A DNA stretch of 64,000 nucleotides from Salvia splendens (taxonomy: Eukaryota; Streptophyta; Magnoliopsida; Lamiales; Lamiaceae), in the NCBI RefSeq assembly GCF_004379255.2, contig NC_056041.1, positions 14,539,559 to 14,603,558 on the forward strand, written 5' to 3'. The position numbers and the translations under genes are program-made. Below are positions 12,069-23,965 of this stretch, in pieces (the stretch's first letter is position 1; the number at the start of each line of letters is the position of its first letter). Below the pieces are notes generated by a model. It was not told the origin of the DNA, did not search any database, and saw only the letters and a list, made by a program, of their open reading frames with translations.

Positions 12069-15000
12069 GATTTATCGCAAATAGAAATTGTGGTTGAATC
12101 GGTTGAAGCATCGATCGAAGAGAATCGGCGTTCAACATCAGCGGTGGTTCCGACTTCTTCGGGTTCAGCAATTGATTCAAATTTTAAGTATATTGCTTCG
12201 ATTTTAGTGTATTAAATCAAATTTGGATGACTGTAGATTGAACCAGAAAGAGTTATTAATATAGATTTATTGTGTTTCATTTCATACAATGGCTATTGAC
12301 ATAGCTATAAAACAAAGTATATGCTTGTTTGAACAGAGTATATGATTTGTTTGACATGGCTATTGACATAGCTATTGACATAGATTTATTAACAGAGTAT
12401 ACTTAATGCCCGAACTTATTATTGATATAGATTTATTGTGTTTCATTTTAAACCAGAAAATAGAAAAATATCAAAGCGAAAAAGGAGTACCTCGGTATCT
12501 CAGAAAGAGTTAATGATTGATGAGAAAAAACAAAAGAAAAGTGTAGAGGATGAAAAACATAGTCAGATTGCTGAAAATGTATCTCAAAGGCTTCTAGTGA
12601 AAAGGAAGCCTTTGTTTTTTGTTGATGCAATAAATCAATTGAATGAGGCACAGATTAATTCTGTGAAGGAGATGGGTTTTGAGAGTGTCTTGCATTACAA
12701 AATTGAGTACATTCCTAGTGGATTAGCATTTTCTTTGTTGAAGAGCTTTGATGAAGAAAAGTGTAAGATAAAGCTTTGTAATGGCAAAAAAATTCATCTC
12801 ACGGAAGAGGATGTGGAGCTTGTGTATGGATTTCCAAGAGGAGACATTACTTACCGCAGGGAGAAGTGGAAAAGTAATGTACCTTTCATGAGGGACTTAG
12901 CAGAGCAATGTGATACGAAACCAGCAAACGTGAACCATAAAGCTGTTGAACAGCTTATGTTAGCTGATCAGGAAGGAGGACCACAGTTCAAGAGATTGTT
13001 CTTGGTCTTATTAGAATCTGCATTGATTGAGCCTTCAACATGTGGAATGATAAAATCTAAGATTGGAGAGATAGTTGATGATTTGGATAATGTTAGAAAT
13101 ATCAACTGGTGTTCATATACAATCTCTGTGCTCAAGTTTGCTATGGAAAATTGGTCGAAGACAGAGAAGAACGCCTTTGCAGGACCACTTCCCTTCCTCA
13201 TCGTATGTTTTACATTTTGCATTACATTACTTATTGAAATGACTTGTATGTGTAGTTGATATAGCTTGTAATATAGCTGACATAAGTTGTATTAGTTATT
13301 TAGGTGGCTTCTATATTGAGTTGACACTACACACTAGTAATTGACATGCATTTTTTAACATGTGCAGCTTTGCTACTTAGATAGAGTTATACAAGACAAG
13401 CGTCCTGTTCCTCGCACACTTCCGTTAATGAAAGGATGGAAAAGTGAACATCTTCAGGATAGAGAAAATAAAGAGATCAGAGAAGGAGTTTTTGGTTTAG
13501 GACGTATAAAGAAGAGATATATTTTGGACAAGGAGGAGCAGCAGGGGGAGGGGAAGGATAAAAAGGAGGAGAAGGAGCACGAGCAAGAGGAGCACGAGGA
13601 GGATGAGGAGGAGGAGGAACATGTACCTCAACCACAGATTACTCCTGACAGTGGGGTTGGGTCTTCCCATAATCTACAAATACCAAAAAAATTCATAAAG
13701 AATGTAGTAACAAACATTCTTGACATGAATAATAGGAAAATCAATCTTGTCAAGACCCTTAAAGAAGCTCATCCACACATCAAAACTAATTACTTATTCG
13801 GAATGTTGTGTGATATGGCTAGATCTTCAGTTGGAAGCCAAACAACGACAATTGAGGCTGTGAATGAGAAGTGTCAACTATTGTCCAAGATGTTTGAGGA
13901 AGACAAGCCTGAAACTTTTGATCGTTGGAAAACAATCTCTGAATCAATACTTCTTGCTCAAAAAGAAAAGGAAGCACTTGAAGATTTGGCTGAATTTCCA
14001 ACTTTCAAAACGCCACGTTTCTTGGATAAAGTAAGTACATCATTTTCTTTACATATCTTTCTCTGAGTTGGCATTAGATTACTCATGTAGTTTAGATACT
14101 AACATTGTAGAACTAATTTACAAGCAGTATGCAGAGCAAGGATACAGAGAAAATATCCCTACTTCGCCAGTTTCTGATCCTAAAGGGGTGAGCCAAATCC
14201 TATCTTTTGTTATTTAGAATCAATTGAAATTAAATTGATATTAATTATAAATTACTAATTGAATAGGCTGCTGAAGAAGGAGAAGTAGAAGGAACAAAAG
14301 AGGACACAGTGGTTGATGACAGTAATGAATCAGCCTCTCCTATCTTACCACCAGCTGCAGGCCAAACGGATGACGCATATGTTGAAATGAACAAAGAAAA
14401 GCAACAGGACAAAGGGAAAGAGAAAGAAGATTATATTGTTGAAGTAAAATAACTAAACTATGATTAAAATGACTGAATTGTTTTTTATATGGCTTGATAG
14501 TGAAGTTGACATTTGGTTTTAATTGTTGTTGACATGTTTTTTGTGTAGTTGACATGACTTGAAAATAAAGTTGACATTTGGTTTTAACTGAAAGTGAAGT
14601 TGACATTTGGTTTTAATTGTTATTGACATGCCTTATGTGTGTAGTTGACATGGCTTCTGTGTGTAGTTGACATGGCTTATGATTGTTGTTGACATGGCTT
14701 ATGATTTTTTTTAACTTGACTTATAATTGTAGTTGACATCGTTCTCTGTGTAGTTGACATAGTATGTAACATAGTTGACATGGCTTGTACATATAGTTGA
14801 CACGATATGTGCTGAAGTTGACATGACTTGTATGTGCTGTTGACACGAGATGCACCATAGTTGACATAATTATATTACTTGCATGGCTAGTATATATATT
14901 TGACATAATTTTAATTGTAACTAACATGAATTTTATTGCACTGATAACATAATGTTGTTCCATTCTAGGAGATTCCAGTGCCAAAAGTCAGAGTGAAAAA

Positions 15001-16358
15001 GTCTCATGCTGAAACGCATTCTGACCCATTCATAGGCTCTCCATTTGACATAAGAGCTGTACATACAAAAACATACCTTGAAGCTAATGAAAGAGATGTC
15101 TACTACTACATACTAGAAACAGAAGGAGTAGACAAGTATGCATCATTTAATTATTTCATTGATCTAAAAAATATTTTTTAGTTTTATGTGCAGTTAACAT
15201 GATTGAAGAATGTTGTTCTTGTGTCGTTTGTATAACTTCATTTCAGAGATGCATGCGTTTATGAGGATGATTTTGCTTGGGCGACAAAGGAATTGTTTTC
15301 GTCACTGAAGCCCCATGAAGAAATTAATGCGGGTGTAATTAACGCATGGGCTTCACACCTGAACAACAGAGAAAAAGAAAGGCCCATAACATCACTTTCA
15401 CGCTTTTTTCTGACTACATCTCCATGTGTAAGTAATCTTAAATTATAAGTAAACTCTTTGAATCAGACGTCTCTTTAACCAAACTTGTTAAATGCAGAAT
15501 TTCAATGTAACAAATCGGCCAGATAATTGGGATGGTTCGACAGCAAAAAAGAATTTCATTTCTCAGATAGATAATGAGATTCAAAGAAGACCAGATTTCA
15601 ACTGGAGAGAAATTGATTTGGTAATAACATCTCACAATAAGATTTACGTAAGAATATGAAAGGTGTTCTTTGGATATAATTTTATCTTTAATGTCATTTT
15701 ATCTTTCATGTCATACAGGTCTTCTTCCCAGTTTGTGCAAATTTCCATTACTATCTTGTAGTATATTGGGTGAAGAAAAACACCATTGAGGTAATAGATA
15801 ACAACAAGCCACATAAAGCTATGGATCCGTTCGAGAAGTATGACATTGATATTGGTTTAATGGTATGCTTTTATCTATGTTATTGACATATTCTCTACAT
15901 TTAGTTTACATAATTTCTACGTCATGTTCAAATGCTTTGTTTGTGTAGTTTGATTTAGTTATTTATATATTTTGCAGAAAGATATGTTTGAAGCATACTT
16001 CATAGAGAAGAAAATATTAGATATTTCAGAGAATGTAAACAAGTCTTCAATCAACTTTCTGCCTTTAGAGTGGGCCACAAGCACGAACAACAAGGATTGT
16101 GGTGTCTATTTGATGAGGCACATGGAGACCTATGTTGGCAAAAAGGGCAGTGAATGGGATATTGGCTTCTCTGGACGTAGTGTAAAGATTCCCCAGATAC
16201 TCAGGGGAAGGTATTGCTACACGATGATTTCATCGATTTACAATAACCAAAGGTCGCCGATGTTACAACTGGCTCATGATTGGATGGAAGCAAACATGGA
16301 GAAATTGCTTGAGCTAAACAACAAGTACAAGGAGTTGTTTAGTCGTAGAAAGAAGTAA
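11759..16358 (+). CDS. SCAMP-ULP1 chimeric cysteine protease gene (copy 2), open frame
   Basis: Eleven inferred exons: 11759-11821, 12069-12187, 12464-13202, 13368-14030, 14128-14187, 14267-14443, 14969-15135, 15247-15427, 15498-15620, 15719-15862, 15978-16358. All introns are GT-AG, phases match, and the total is 2,817 nt (938 residues plus stop). Residues 1-21 come from a SCAMP first exon with two NPF motifs. The middle resembles the N-terminal part of transposon-borne ULP proteins (TEEDVELVYGFPRG). A Glu/Lys-rich acidic tract lies near 360-395. The C-terminal C48 domain has His774 (FHYY), Asp791 (EVID) and Cys853 (KDCG), the SUMO-protease triad order. The usual oxyanion Gln six residues before Cys is Ser, which may affect activity. 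ULP1 peptidases process SUMO or deconjugate it in the nucleus. The 12069 exon could instead splice at a GT near 12,171 to AG at 12,456, also in frame. The splice model is by eye; expression is unknown. Confidence 0.72.
13255..13345 (+). repeat. TTGACA-type motifs in ULP copy 2 intron
   Basis: GTTGATATAGC, GCTGACATAAG, GTTGACACTAC and ATTGACATG occur in the intron 13203-13367, closely matching the intron 7750-7905 of copy 1. This shows the motif-bearing introns predate the gene duplication. Confidence 0.6.
14480..14920 (+). repeat. Long TTGACATGGC-rich intron block, ULP copy 2
   Basis: The intron between exons 14267-14443 and 14969-15135 is built largely of AGTTGACATGGCTTGT-like units spaced about 20-35 bp apart. 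All read TTGACA in the gene's sense direction. Confidence 0.8.
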
Positions 16359-16379
16359 ACAAAACGTGATATTAATATT

Positions 16380-16830
16380 AAATGTTGACATGGTTGTACG
16401 TGTAGTTGACATGGTTGTACGTGAAGTTGACATGGCTTGTGCGTGTAGTTGACATGGCTTGTAACACAGTTGACGTCGCTTGTACGTGTAGTCATATAAT
16501 ACATTTCAATAGACAGCAAATCAAATGTTAAAAACAAATAAGAAAATGTCATCAACTTAAAAACAAATCTTATAATTAAAAAAAACAAATATTTTTCCCC
16601 CTATTGGGCACATGTACATGAATTATGGTCATATAATACATATCAATAGACAGCAAATCAAATGTTAAAAACATATAAAAAATGTCAATAAACTGTATAA
16701 AATGTCAACTAAATAATTCTCATATCAATAGCCAAAATATCAAATATCAACTACTAATAAGAAAATGTCAATAACTTCTGGCATATGTTAAAAACTCAAA
16801 AACAACTCTGTTTGTTAAAAAAGAACAATT
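16380..16830. repeat. TTGACA/TGTCAA spacer between convergent ULP and transposase genes
   Basis: After the ULP copy 2 stop come four or five TTGACATGG-type units (16,385-16,490). Then follows AT-rich DNA with the opposite orientation (TGTCAA). A block at about 16,492-16,560 is imperfectly repeated at 16,629-16,700. The two genes of the MULE converge here. Confidence 0.7.
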
Positions 16831-16834
16831 ATGT

Positions 16835-19800
16835 CTACTTTCTGCCACAACTCCTGGCATTATGATCAGTCACTTTATGACACTTTCCACAACGCCTATG
16901 AAGTTTACTTGCTTTTTCAATTGCTTTCTCTATGCTCGACTTAATCCTGCTTTTCTTGTCACTTGCACCTCCCTTTGTACTAACCACATCTGGAGCATGT
17001 GCAGTTATTCTTCAGGTACAGCAATACCATATATATTCTTGATGGAATCATTTTTATCAACTGATGATGATCTAGTAGTGTCATCAGTAAAAATTTGAGG
17101 AGCAATACCCGCAAGCAAATTATCCAATGCAATCAGATGATTTTTATTCTTAAAAGCGCGTTGATATAGACCAAAGTAACGTCCATGACACCTGTTACCA
17201 ATCTGTAGCTTGTCATCTTCGTTAGAACCTGCAAACATATAACATGTCAATATCCTATGTAAATTATATGAACACTAAATCTGTAACATGTCAACAGCCT
17301 ATACAGTTTATGTCAACACAAAATTGAAATGTACTAAACATGAGTGTTTTTGTTAGATACAGATAATGTTGGCGTCTTGTTTGAGCAACATATGACAAAT
17401 CAACTGAAATATCTATTGGAAACAGTTCACATACCTTTGCCAGACGCACTTTCATCACTAGTGAGACCATGAACTGCCTTCAATAATCCACTTTTCAGCC
17501 ACCGGTTACCAACATACTTCTCTGGAATATTGTTGACATCTTTGTTTCTGAGGACGAAGAAAAGGTGGCTGCATAGATAACCACACCTTTCAAAGAGTTT
17601 ACACTCACAATCAAATGACTCAGTCTCTTTCTCATGTGTAACTGTGAAGGTCTTCTTTCTAGCATCAGAAACTTTAAAGACCTCGATGTTCTCCAAACTG
17701 GACATGCTAATCATCCGACAACTCTTATCAGCCTCAGAAATCAATTCTTGTACCACTCTAAACATCTTATCCGTGTATACAGATGCCAATTGCTTCTCAA
17801 ATGCTAAATCAGTGGCATATTTTGGAGAGATTACAGAATCATAATAGTCAAGCCTTTCAGTTTGATTCCTTTGAGCATCAATGGCATTGTTATACTGAAG
17901 AGTGAAGTCAGCAAAATTAAACAACGGTTTCAAGTACCTCTTAAAAAAACTGTTTTCAGATTCTGAAAAAGATGTTGTTCTCATTAAAGAACCCATAGGA
18001 ACATCTCTAAAGTAGGCTGGGATCCACATATGTCTAACAGCAAACATGTCCTTAAACCATTTATGATCTTCCACACCATATTTTTCAACAATACCAGTCC
18101 ATAATATGTCAAACTCATCTGGATCTTACAATTCTGACCAAACACAAGCCTTAAACTCCTTACTAAACTTTTCTCTATCAGAAATAGATTTAGGTATTTT
18201 CTCAAACAACTTGTTCATAATATGCCACATGCACAAACGATGTCTTGTACCAGATAATACCTTCTCAATTGCAAGCCTCATTCCCCAATCTTGGTCTGTG
18301 ATTATGATCCTTGGAGCAACACCCATGCATTCAACAAACACAGTAAAAAGCCATGAGAATGCATCACAATTCTCACTGGATACGAAACCAGCTCCAAATG
18401 CAATAGGACACCCGTGATTGTCTTTCCCGGTAAATGGACCAAACACCATACGATACCTATTGAACAAATAGATCAACACAAAACATCAACAAATTTTTCA
18501 TAATAACCAATGTCAACTACAGATATATCATATGTTGACTACTATGTCAACTGCTAAGTCAACTAACTACTATGTATGTCAATTACCAAGTATAATAAAT
18601 AAACTACCTGTTTGTCGAATATGTTGTATCAAATGCTACAACATCTCCAAACATATGGTAATGTTTCCGAGACTATGCATCAGACCAAAATAAGCTCACT
18701 AACTTATTATCATCAGGTGATAATTGATATTTGTAAAAAAAGCCTTCACAAATTCTCTTCTTCTCTTGCATCTGATTTAGGATCATTTGAACATCCACTT
18801 CTTTCAGTTTCTCTTTAATATCACGAGAACAATTCCTAACATCATTCAACGTACACCCAACAACATCATAACCACCAAAAAACTCCTTTAATAAGTTGAA
18901 CGTTGAAGTAGGACCGATGTTAGCTTTGGTGCAATCTTCAACAAACTTGTGATGAACATCATTCATACTGCGATTTCCTTTCATAAATCGCTTATGATCT
19001 TTGTCAACCATAGCATGATTGTGTTCCTCAATGAATTGATGCACAAGATAATATTTAACACCACAATCAGAAAAAAACTTTAAACTGATCCTTGCTCCAC
19101 ATCCACACCTTTTTGTGCCACGTCTGCGTTTCTTCTTTGAAGTTACTTCATCGTCATCCGACACGTTCACATCGTCAGATATAATTACATCGACATCCAA
19201 CGGATCAACTGTATGAAAACCTTGTCTGTTGTAGACAACATACTGAAAAGTAATAACACCACCACTGGACCTATTTCCAAATCTTCGAAAATCAAAACAA
19301 GCCTCTCGAGCATACTTTTCATAAAAGGAAATTCCCTCCTCAAGTGAAGAAAATTTTTGACCTTCATAAGGCTTCAACTCAGCCTTGCAAATTGGAATAA
19401 CAGGTCCTACTACATAATGGGAAAATATGTCAACAACCTAAAACAGATAATGTGAACTAGCATATCTTAACCCCTTCCTCCAACAACAAACACCACAGCA
19501 GGGATTCTTCAGACAGGGGAGGGTGCATTTTGCATTTAACAGGTAAATAGAATATTTAACAGGTAACATACATCATGTCAACATATTTGCATTTATATCA
19601 ACAGAACATCAATTCAAATCAGAACATAATGTCAACTATCATATCTTAAATGACCTACACCAGAATCAAAATCTTAAAATATGCAGCACCAACACACCAG
19701 CACCAACATCTTAGACATCCTCTCATGAACTGTCAACCCTACCCATAACACCTTCCTCCACCAACAAACACCACAGCAGGAGCTCTTCAGCCAGGGGAGA

Positions 19801-20052
19801 GTACATTTTGCATACAACTATTTTGCAAGTTAACAAAGAGTATATCTACATACAATATTTAACAGGTAACATACATCATATCAACAGAATTGCATTTATG
19901 TCAACAGAAAATCAATTCAAATATCAATAACTGTGGATTTATGTCAACAGAGTATAATTCACCAACAAAGTACAAAAAGGACATGTTAATGAAAACCAAT
20001 CCAAATTACCTTCACCATTCGTCGACGTCGACTCGGAATAAGATGAAGAATC
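16835..20052 (-). pseudogene. MuDR/FAR1-type MULE transposase, inactivated
   Basis: Read on the minus strand: a short ATG exon (20,052-20,008, Ser-rich), then a long exon from about 19,409 to 18,622, then about 18,460-17,428, and a last exon from about 17,228. Parts in order: FAR1-type DNA-binding region (SFYEKYAREACFDFRRF ... CGCGA ... HNH); MULE catalytic core with Asp in VVAFDTTY, Asp in ITDQD, and Glu in SESENSFF; SWIM zinc finger (CEC...CSH near 17,570); and a C-terminal CX2CX4HX4C knuckle. In-frame stops occur at about 18,674 (TAG before SRKHYHMFGD) and about 18,125 (TAA after ACVWSEL), and a frameshift at about 17,005 separates the knuckle. The element therefore cannot make its own full transposase. 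Confidence 0.85.
19470..19945. repeat. Imperfect tandem duplication in transposase intron
   Basis: The block around CACCACAGCAGGGATTCTTC (about 19,470-19,660) is repeated in diverged form around CACCACAGCAGGAGCTCTTC (about 19,745-19,930), including shared AACAGGTAACATACATCAT. Both copies carry TGTCAAC/TATCAAC motifs that read TTGACA in transposase sense. Confidence 0.7.
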
Positions 20053-20595
20053 CATCAGATAACACCTTAGCTTTTGATTACGAATTGAACTCGAAGCTAC
20101 AGATGTAAAAGCAAAAAAAAACGATTAGGAACAAATTCTACTGGGCATCAACAAATAAAGTATAAAAACAGAATCAAAGTCGATAAAATCAACCTAAAAA
20201 CTTCAGATTCAACCAAACTCCGTCGAATTGGTCTTTTTTTTTTTAAATTGATATGATGAGGAATCATCGAAGCAGAGATCGTTGAAATCGTTGAAAGCGT
20301 TTGTGTTCTAATTTTCGACTCAATTGAATCAGGAAGCGTTGGAATCAATGGGCTCAGAGAGATCTCTGAGAAATCGCCAATCGCCAATCGCAAATTTCAC
20401 AGAACGCTGAAGAACCCTAAACTAAACCACGAAATGACCATTATACCCTTTCATAATAATTTAATTTAAAAGTATTTTTTGTGTGGCAAAATCTGGACCA
20501 CTCATTTAATTAAAATGAGTGGCTGATGTTGCATCTCATTTCTCAATTAGCAAAAAAAATCTCAATTGATCATGGACCTATATATATATATATAG

Positions 20596-21361
20596 GGTCT
20601 TGTTAGGTTGAGATTTTTTAGCTTAATTGAGAATTGAGATGCATTTTCAGCCACTCATTTTGAAATGTCAACTGCAAGTAGATTATGTCAACTAAGGGGT
20701 ATTATCGTCATTTCATTTCAATAGCCAGAATATCAAATGTCAACAACTCGTATTAAAATGTCAACAACTAAAAAAAATTTAATTTTTTTAATTTTTTTAA
20801 TTTTTTTTAATTTTTTTTAAAATTTTTTTAAATTTTCGCGCGATGTCAACTACTGAGACATTATGTCAACTACGATGTGTAGTCTGCACATCAAATGTCA
20901 ATAGCTCTGCACATCAAATGTCAACAGCTTATAATTGACATTATATATGTGTAGTTGACATGAATTGTATATGTAGTTGACCTTATATGTGTGTAGTTGA
21001 CATGAATTGTATATGTAGTTGACATTACATGTGTGTAGTTGACATGAATTGTATATGTAGTTGACATTACATGTGTGTAGTTGACATGAATTGTATATGT
21101 AGTTGACAAAAAATAAAAAAAATAAAATAAATAAAATAAATAAAAAATAAAAAATCGAAAAAAAAATAATTTTTTTTAAAAAAATAAAAAAATATTTATT
21201 AAATAAAATATATGATGAAATTACAAATATGCCCTTTCACAATTAATTAATGTAAAAATATTTTCCATGTGGCAAATTCTGGACCACTCATTTAATAAAA
21301 ATGAGTGGCTTATAATGCATCTCAATTCTCAATTAGGCTAAAAAATCTCAATTGATCACAA

Positions 21362-21364
<3 letters not shown>
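20596..21364. mobile_element. Small non-autonomous relative of the MULE, in (TA)n
   Basis: Inverted ends of about 65 bp: GGTCTTGTTAGGTTGAGAT at the left and, reverse-complemented, GAGTTGTGATCAATTGAGAT at the right, both continuing to ATTGAGAATTGAGATGCA and GCCACTCATTTT. These are similar to the ends of the 14.5-kb MULE. The 769-bp interior contains TTGACAT/TGTCAA motifs and oligo-T/A runs but no gene. It is flanked by (TA)n on both sides, and the left tract is shared with the large MULE. Confidence 0.85.
20940..21108 (+). repeat. 40-bp tandem repeat with paired TTGACAT motifs
   Basis: TGTGTAGTTGACATGAATTG alternating with TATATGTAGTTGACATTA is repeated about four times inside the small MULE-type element. 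Confidence 0.85.

Positions 21365-21398
<34 letters not shown>
21365..21398. repeat. (TA)n microsatellite, right border of MULE pair
   Basis: Perfect (TA)n run directly following the small MULE-type element. The hAT sequence resumes after it. Confidence 0.9.
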
Positions 21399-21403
<5 letters not shown>

Positions 21404-21506
21404 CCGATTCACCGCAACAGTAAAATCATATATGTTCAATGCAAAATAGTCCAACACATATCTAATCAAAAGAACAGAGGATCATTTCATAGTTGTGTTT
21501 TTACAT

Positions 21507-23965
21507 CTAAAGCGGTGGCAACTGAATTCTACGTGTTTTCATCGATTGAAAACGTTGCAGAATTTGTTCGTTATCAATCGTTGAAAACAAGTCCTTCTCA
21601 ATATACACAACTAAACTGTCATTCATCCACTCATCTCATATTCGATTTCGCAAGTCAGTCTTGATAGTCTTCATTGCAGAAAATGCTCTCTCAACAGATG
21701 CAGTAGCAACGGGTAAAACCAGTGCCAACTCAATAATCCGATAAACCAATGAAAAACCAAATGCTTACCACTTTTTACCATTTCTGTAGCAACATCTCCC
21801 AAATTGCTTAAGGAAACAAATAGAGGATCACATCGTACATTAGCAATAAAATTACTAAGTTGATGTGGAAGGCGTAAACGATCGCTTGCAGAGAAGTCCT
21901 CTTGATATAATGTAGCAAGACGGATTACTTGATCATCATTGAATCGAGAGAAAGAATTTCTTGGATCAAGACATGATATGCATCTTAGCAAGTCGGTGCT
22001 AGCTTCAGAAAATCGATTATCCATCTCTTGTATAGTTAAATCAACAACCTTGGCATTGAAATCACAATAGCATAAATAACAAATAATATGTATATATATA
22101 TAGAAAACATGAATATAAATATTATAGTACCTGATAAAAAATCTCTATACGATAATGATGCAAATTCGTGATCAACTCTGCTCCATGTTTCTTATAACCA
22201 CGGCGCGGTATAATTTCATCCATATCAGCTTGTGAAATATTATGCAATTCACAAAATTTGGTAGCTTGATCAAGTATGTCTTCCCATCCATACTCTCTAA
22301 AACTTTGCAGCTGATGTTTCACACTTTGGATCAATGCTATGGCTTGAACAATATTTTGATCTTTCTTTGTAAGGCAATAGATAATTCATTGGTTATTCCC
22401 AACAAATGTCTCATCAAATGCAAAGTGAAAACAAACTCATAATTATCCATCATTTCGATCAATCCTGCAGTGGTACTTCTGTTATCACGAGTAATAGCAT
22501 CGTCACGTACAACTGCCAGCACTTTCTCAACCGAAGACCACATAGAGCATAGACGAAGCAATGTAAAGTAATGAGTGCCCCAACGAGTGTCCCCCGGCCT
22601 TACCAAACTAGTTTCTTGATTTTTAACTCTTCCAGTTATCACTTCTACAACATCAAGTTGTTCAACTAATCTTTCATGTTGCAATTGTCTAAGTTGGTCC
22701 TTTCTCTTACAAGATGCCCCAGCCATATTCACAATCATGGAGACATAGGTAAAAAGATCCTTCACAACTCTAATGCCCTTAGCCACCGCAACAATAATTA
22801 ATTGGAGTTGATGAGAGAAACAATGGATATACATGGCATATGGATTCTCTTGCAATATTAAGGATTTCAATCCATTAAACTCACCTCGCATATTAGAAGC
22901 TCCATCGTATCCTTGGCTTCTCACTTTAGATAGAGATAAATTATGGTTCACCAATAAATCATCAATAGCGCATTTCAAAGAATGAGATGTAGTGTCAGTT
23001 ACATGCACGATCCCAATAAATCGCTCAATCACACATCCTTCATTATTCAAATATCTTAAAACAACTCTCATCTGCTCCTTCAATGAAACGTCTCGAGCCT
23101 CATCAACCAAAAGAGTGAAAACTTTATCTCCAATATCATTAACTATGGCAAGTGTGACCTCTGAAGCACAAGCATTTGCTAAATCCTTTTGAATACTAGG
23201 AGAATACATTTGATTGTTACCAGGAGCATTTATACCCAAAGTTTTGGAAACATCATCGTTAAGCAGACTAAACCATAGAAGTAACTCAAGGAAATTACCT
23301 CGATTTGAAGAATCACTTGACTCATCATGTCCACGAAAAGATAATCCCTGCTTTAAGAGAAACCGAGTCACATTCAATGAAGTTGTCAACCGAACACGAT
23401 ATGCAACTTCCTTCTCACGGGTATTTGACCGTAATATACTTGCCACACTGTTCCTTTGATCTTGAAAAGCTTCAAGCTGAATTCTAGCATTATTGTGACA
23501 ATTATTCACAGCCCCAACATGAAAATTGAATCTTTCTAATGCATTTTTCCAGTTGCTACAGCCTGTCTTTGTAAAAGCATCATCTGATTGTCGACTTCCT
23601 TTATCTGACTTCTTGAAAATGTAGCACCAAAAGCAAAAAGCTGCATCATTTGATACACTATACTCTAACCATGTATACTTTTTAAACCAAACATCTTGAA
23701 AACTCCTTTCTTGAATACCATATTTCTTTTTACGATTCTTATGTCCAATTGGTTGGCAAGGACCCTTATTCAAGTACTCTCTTCGTACTCTATCACGAAT
23801 TGCAACATTGAACTCTTCAATTGGTTTACGTTTTCCTGGATCACCAACAATATCATTCAGATGCAATTCGACTTCTATTTGGGGCTGATTTTTAATTGCT
23901 TCAACAATTGGTTCACTTGGAGAAGAAAAGTCATCCTGGCGCTTTCTTTTGAAGAAGCGTTCCAT
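21507..23965 (-). pseudogene. hAT transposase (TTF zinc finger / DUF4371 / dimerisation), decayed
   Basis: The frame runs from ATG 23965 for 542 codons: basic start, TTF-type zinc finger (CFWCYIF ... H), DUF4371-like RNase H-fold core with GYDGASNM, HCFSHQLQL and DTRWGTHY. A one-base deletion near 22,364 shifts it out of frame; the protein continues as QSVKHQLQSFREYGWED down to about 22,133. After an intron, the last exon (about 22,050-21,507) holds the hAT dimerisation motif (LPVATASVERAFSAMK), interrupted by another shift near 21,740 and an in-frame TGA near 21,620 where CGA would give Arg. It belongs to the hAT element 6022-24789, and those changes leave it non-functional. It resembles the plant zinc finger MYM-type 1-like transposase family. 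Confidence 0.85.

Larger units (their letters stand above)
6101..20578. mobile_element. 14.5-kb MULE carrying transposase and two ULP gene copies
   Basis: Ends are inverted repeats of at least 60 bp: the left begins GGTCCTATTAGGTTGAGATT, and the right, reverse-complemented, begins GGTCCATGATCAATTGAGATT; both continue into TTGAGAAATGAGATGCAA and CAGCCACT. Inside are a MuDR/FAR1-type transposase (minus, broken) and two ULP1-type peptidase genes (plus). MULEs that carry ULP-like genes are known in plants (the Kaonashi group of Arabidopsis). The target duplication cannot be defined because both borders are (TA)n. Non-coding parts are full of TTGACAT motifs. Confidence 0.85.
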
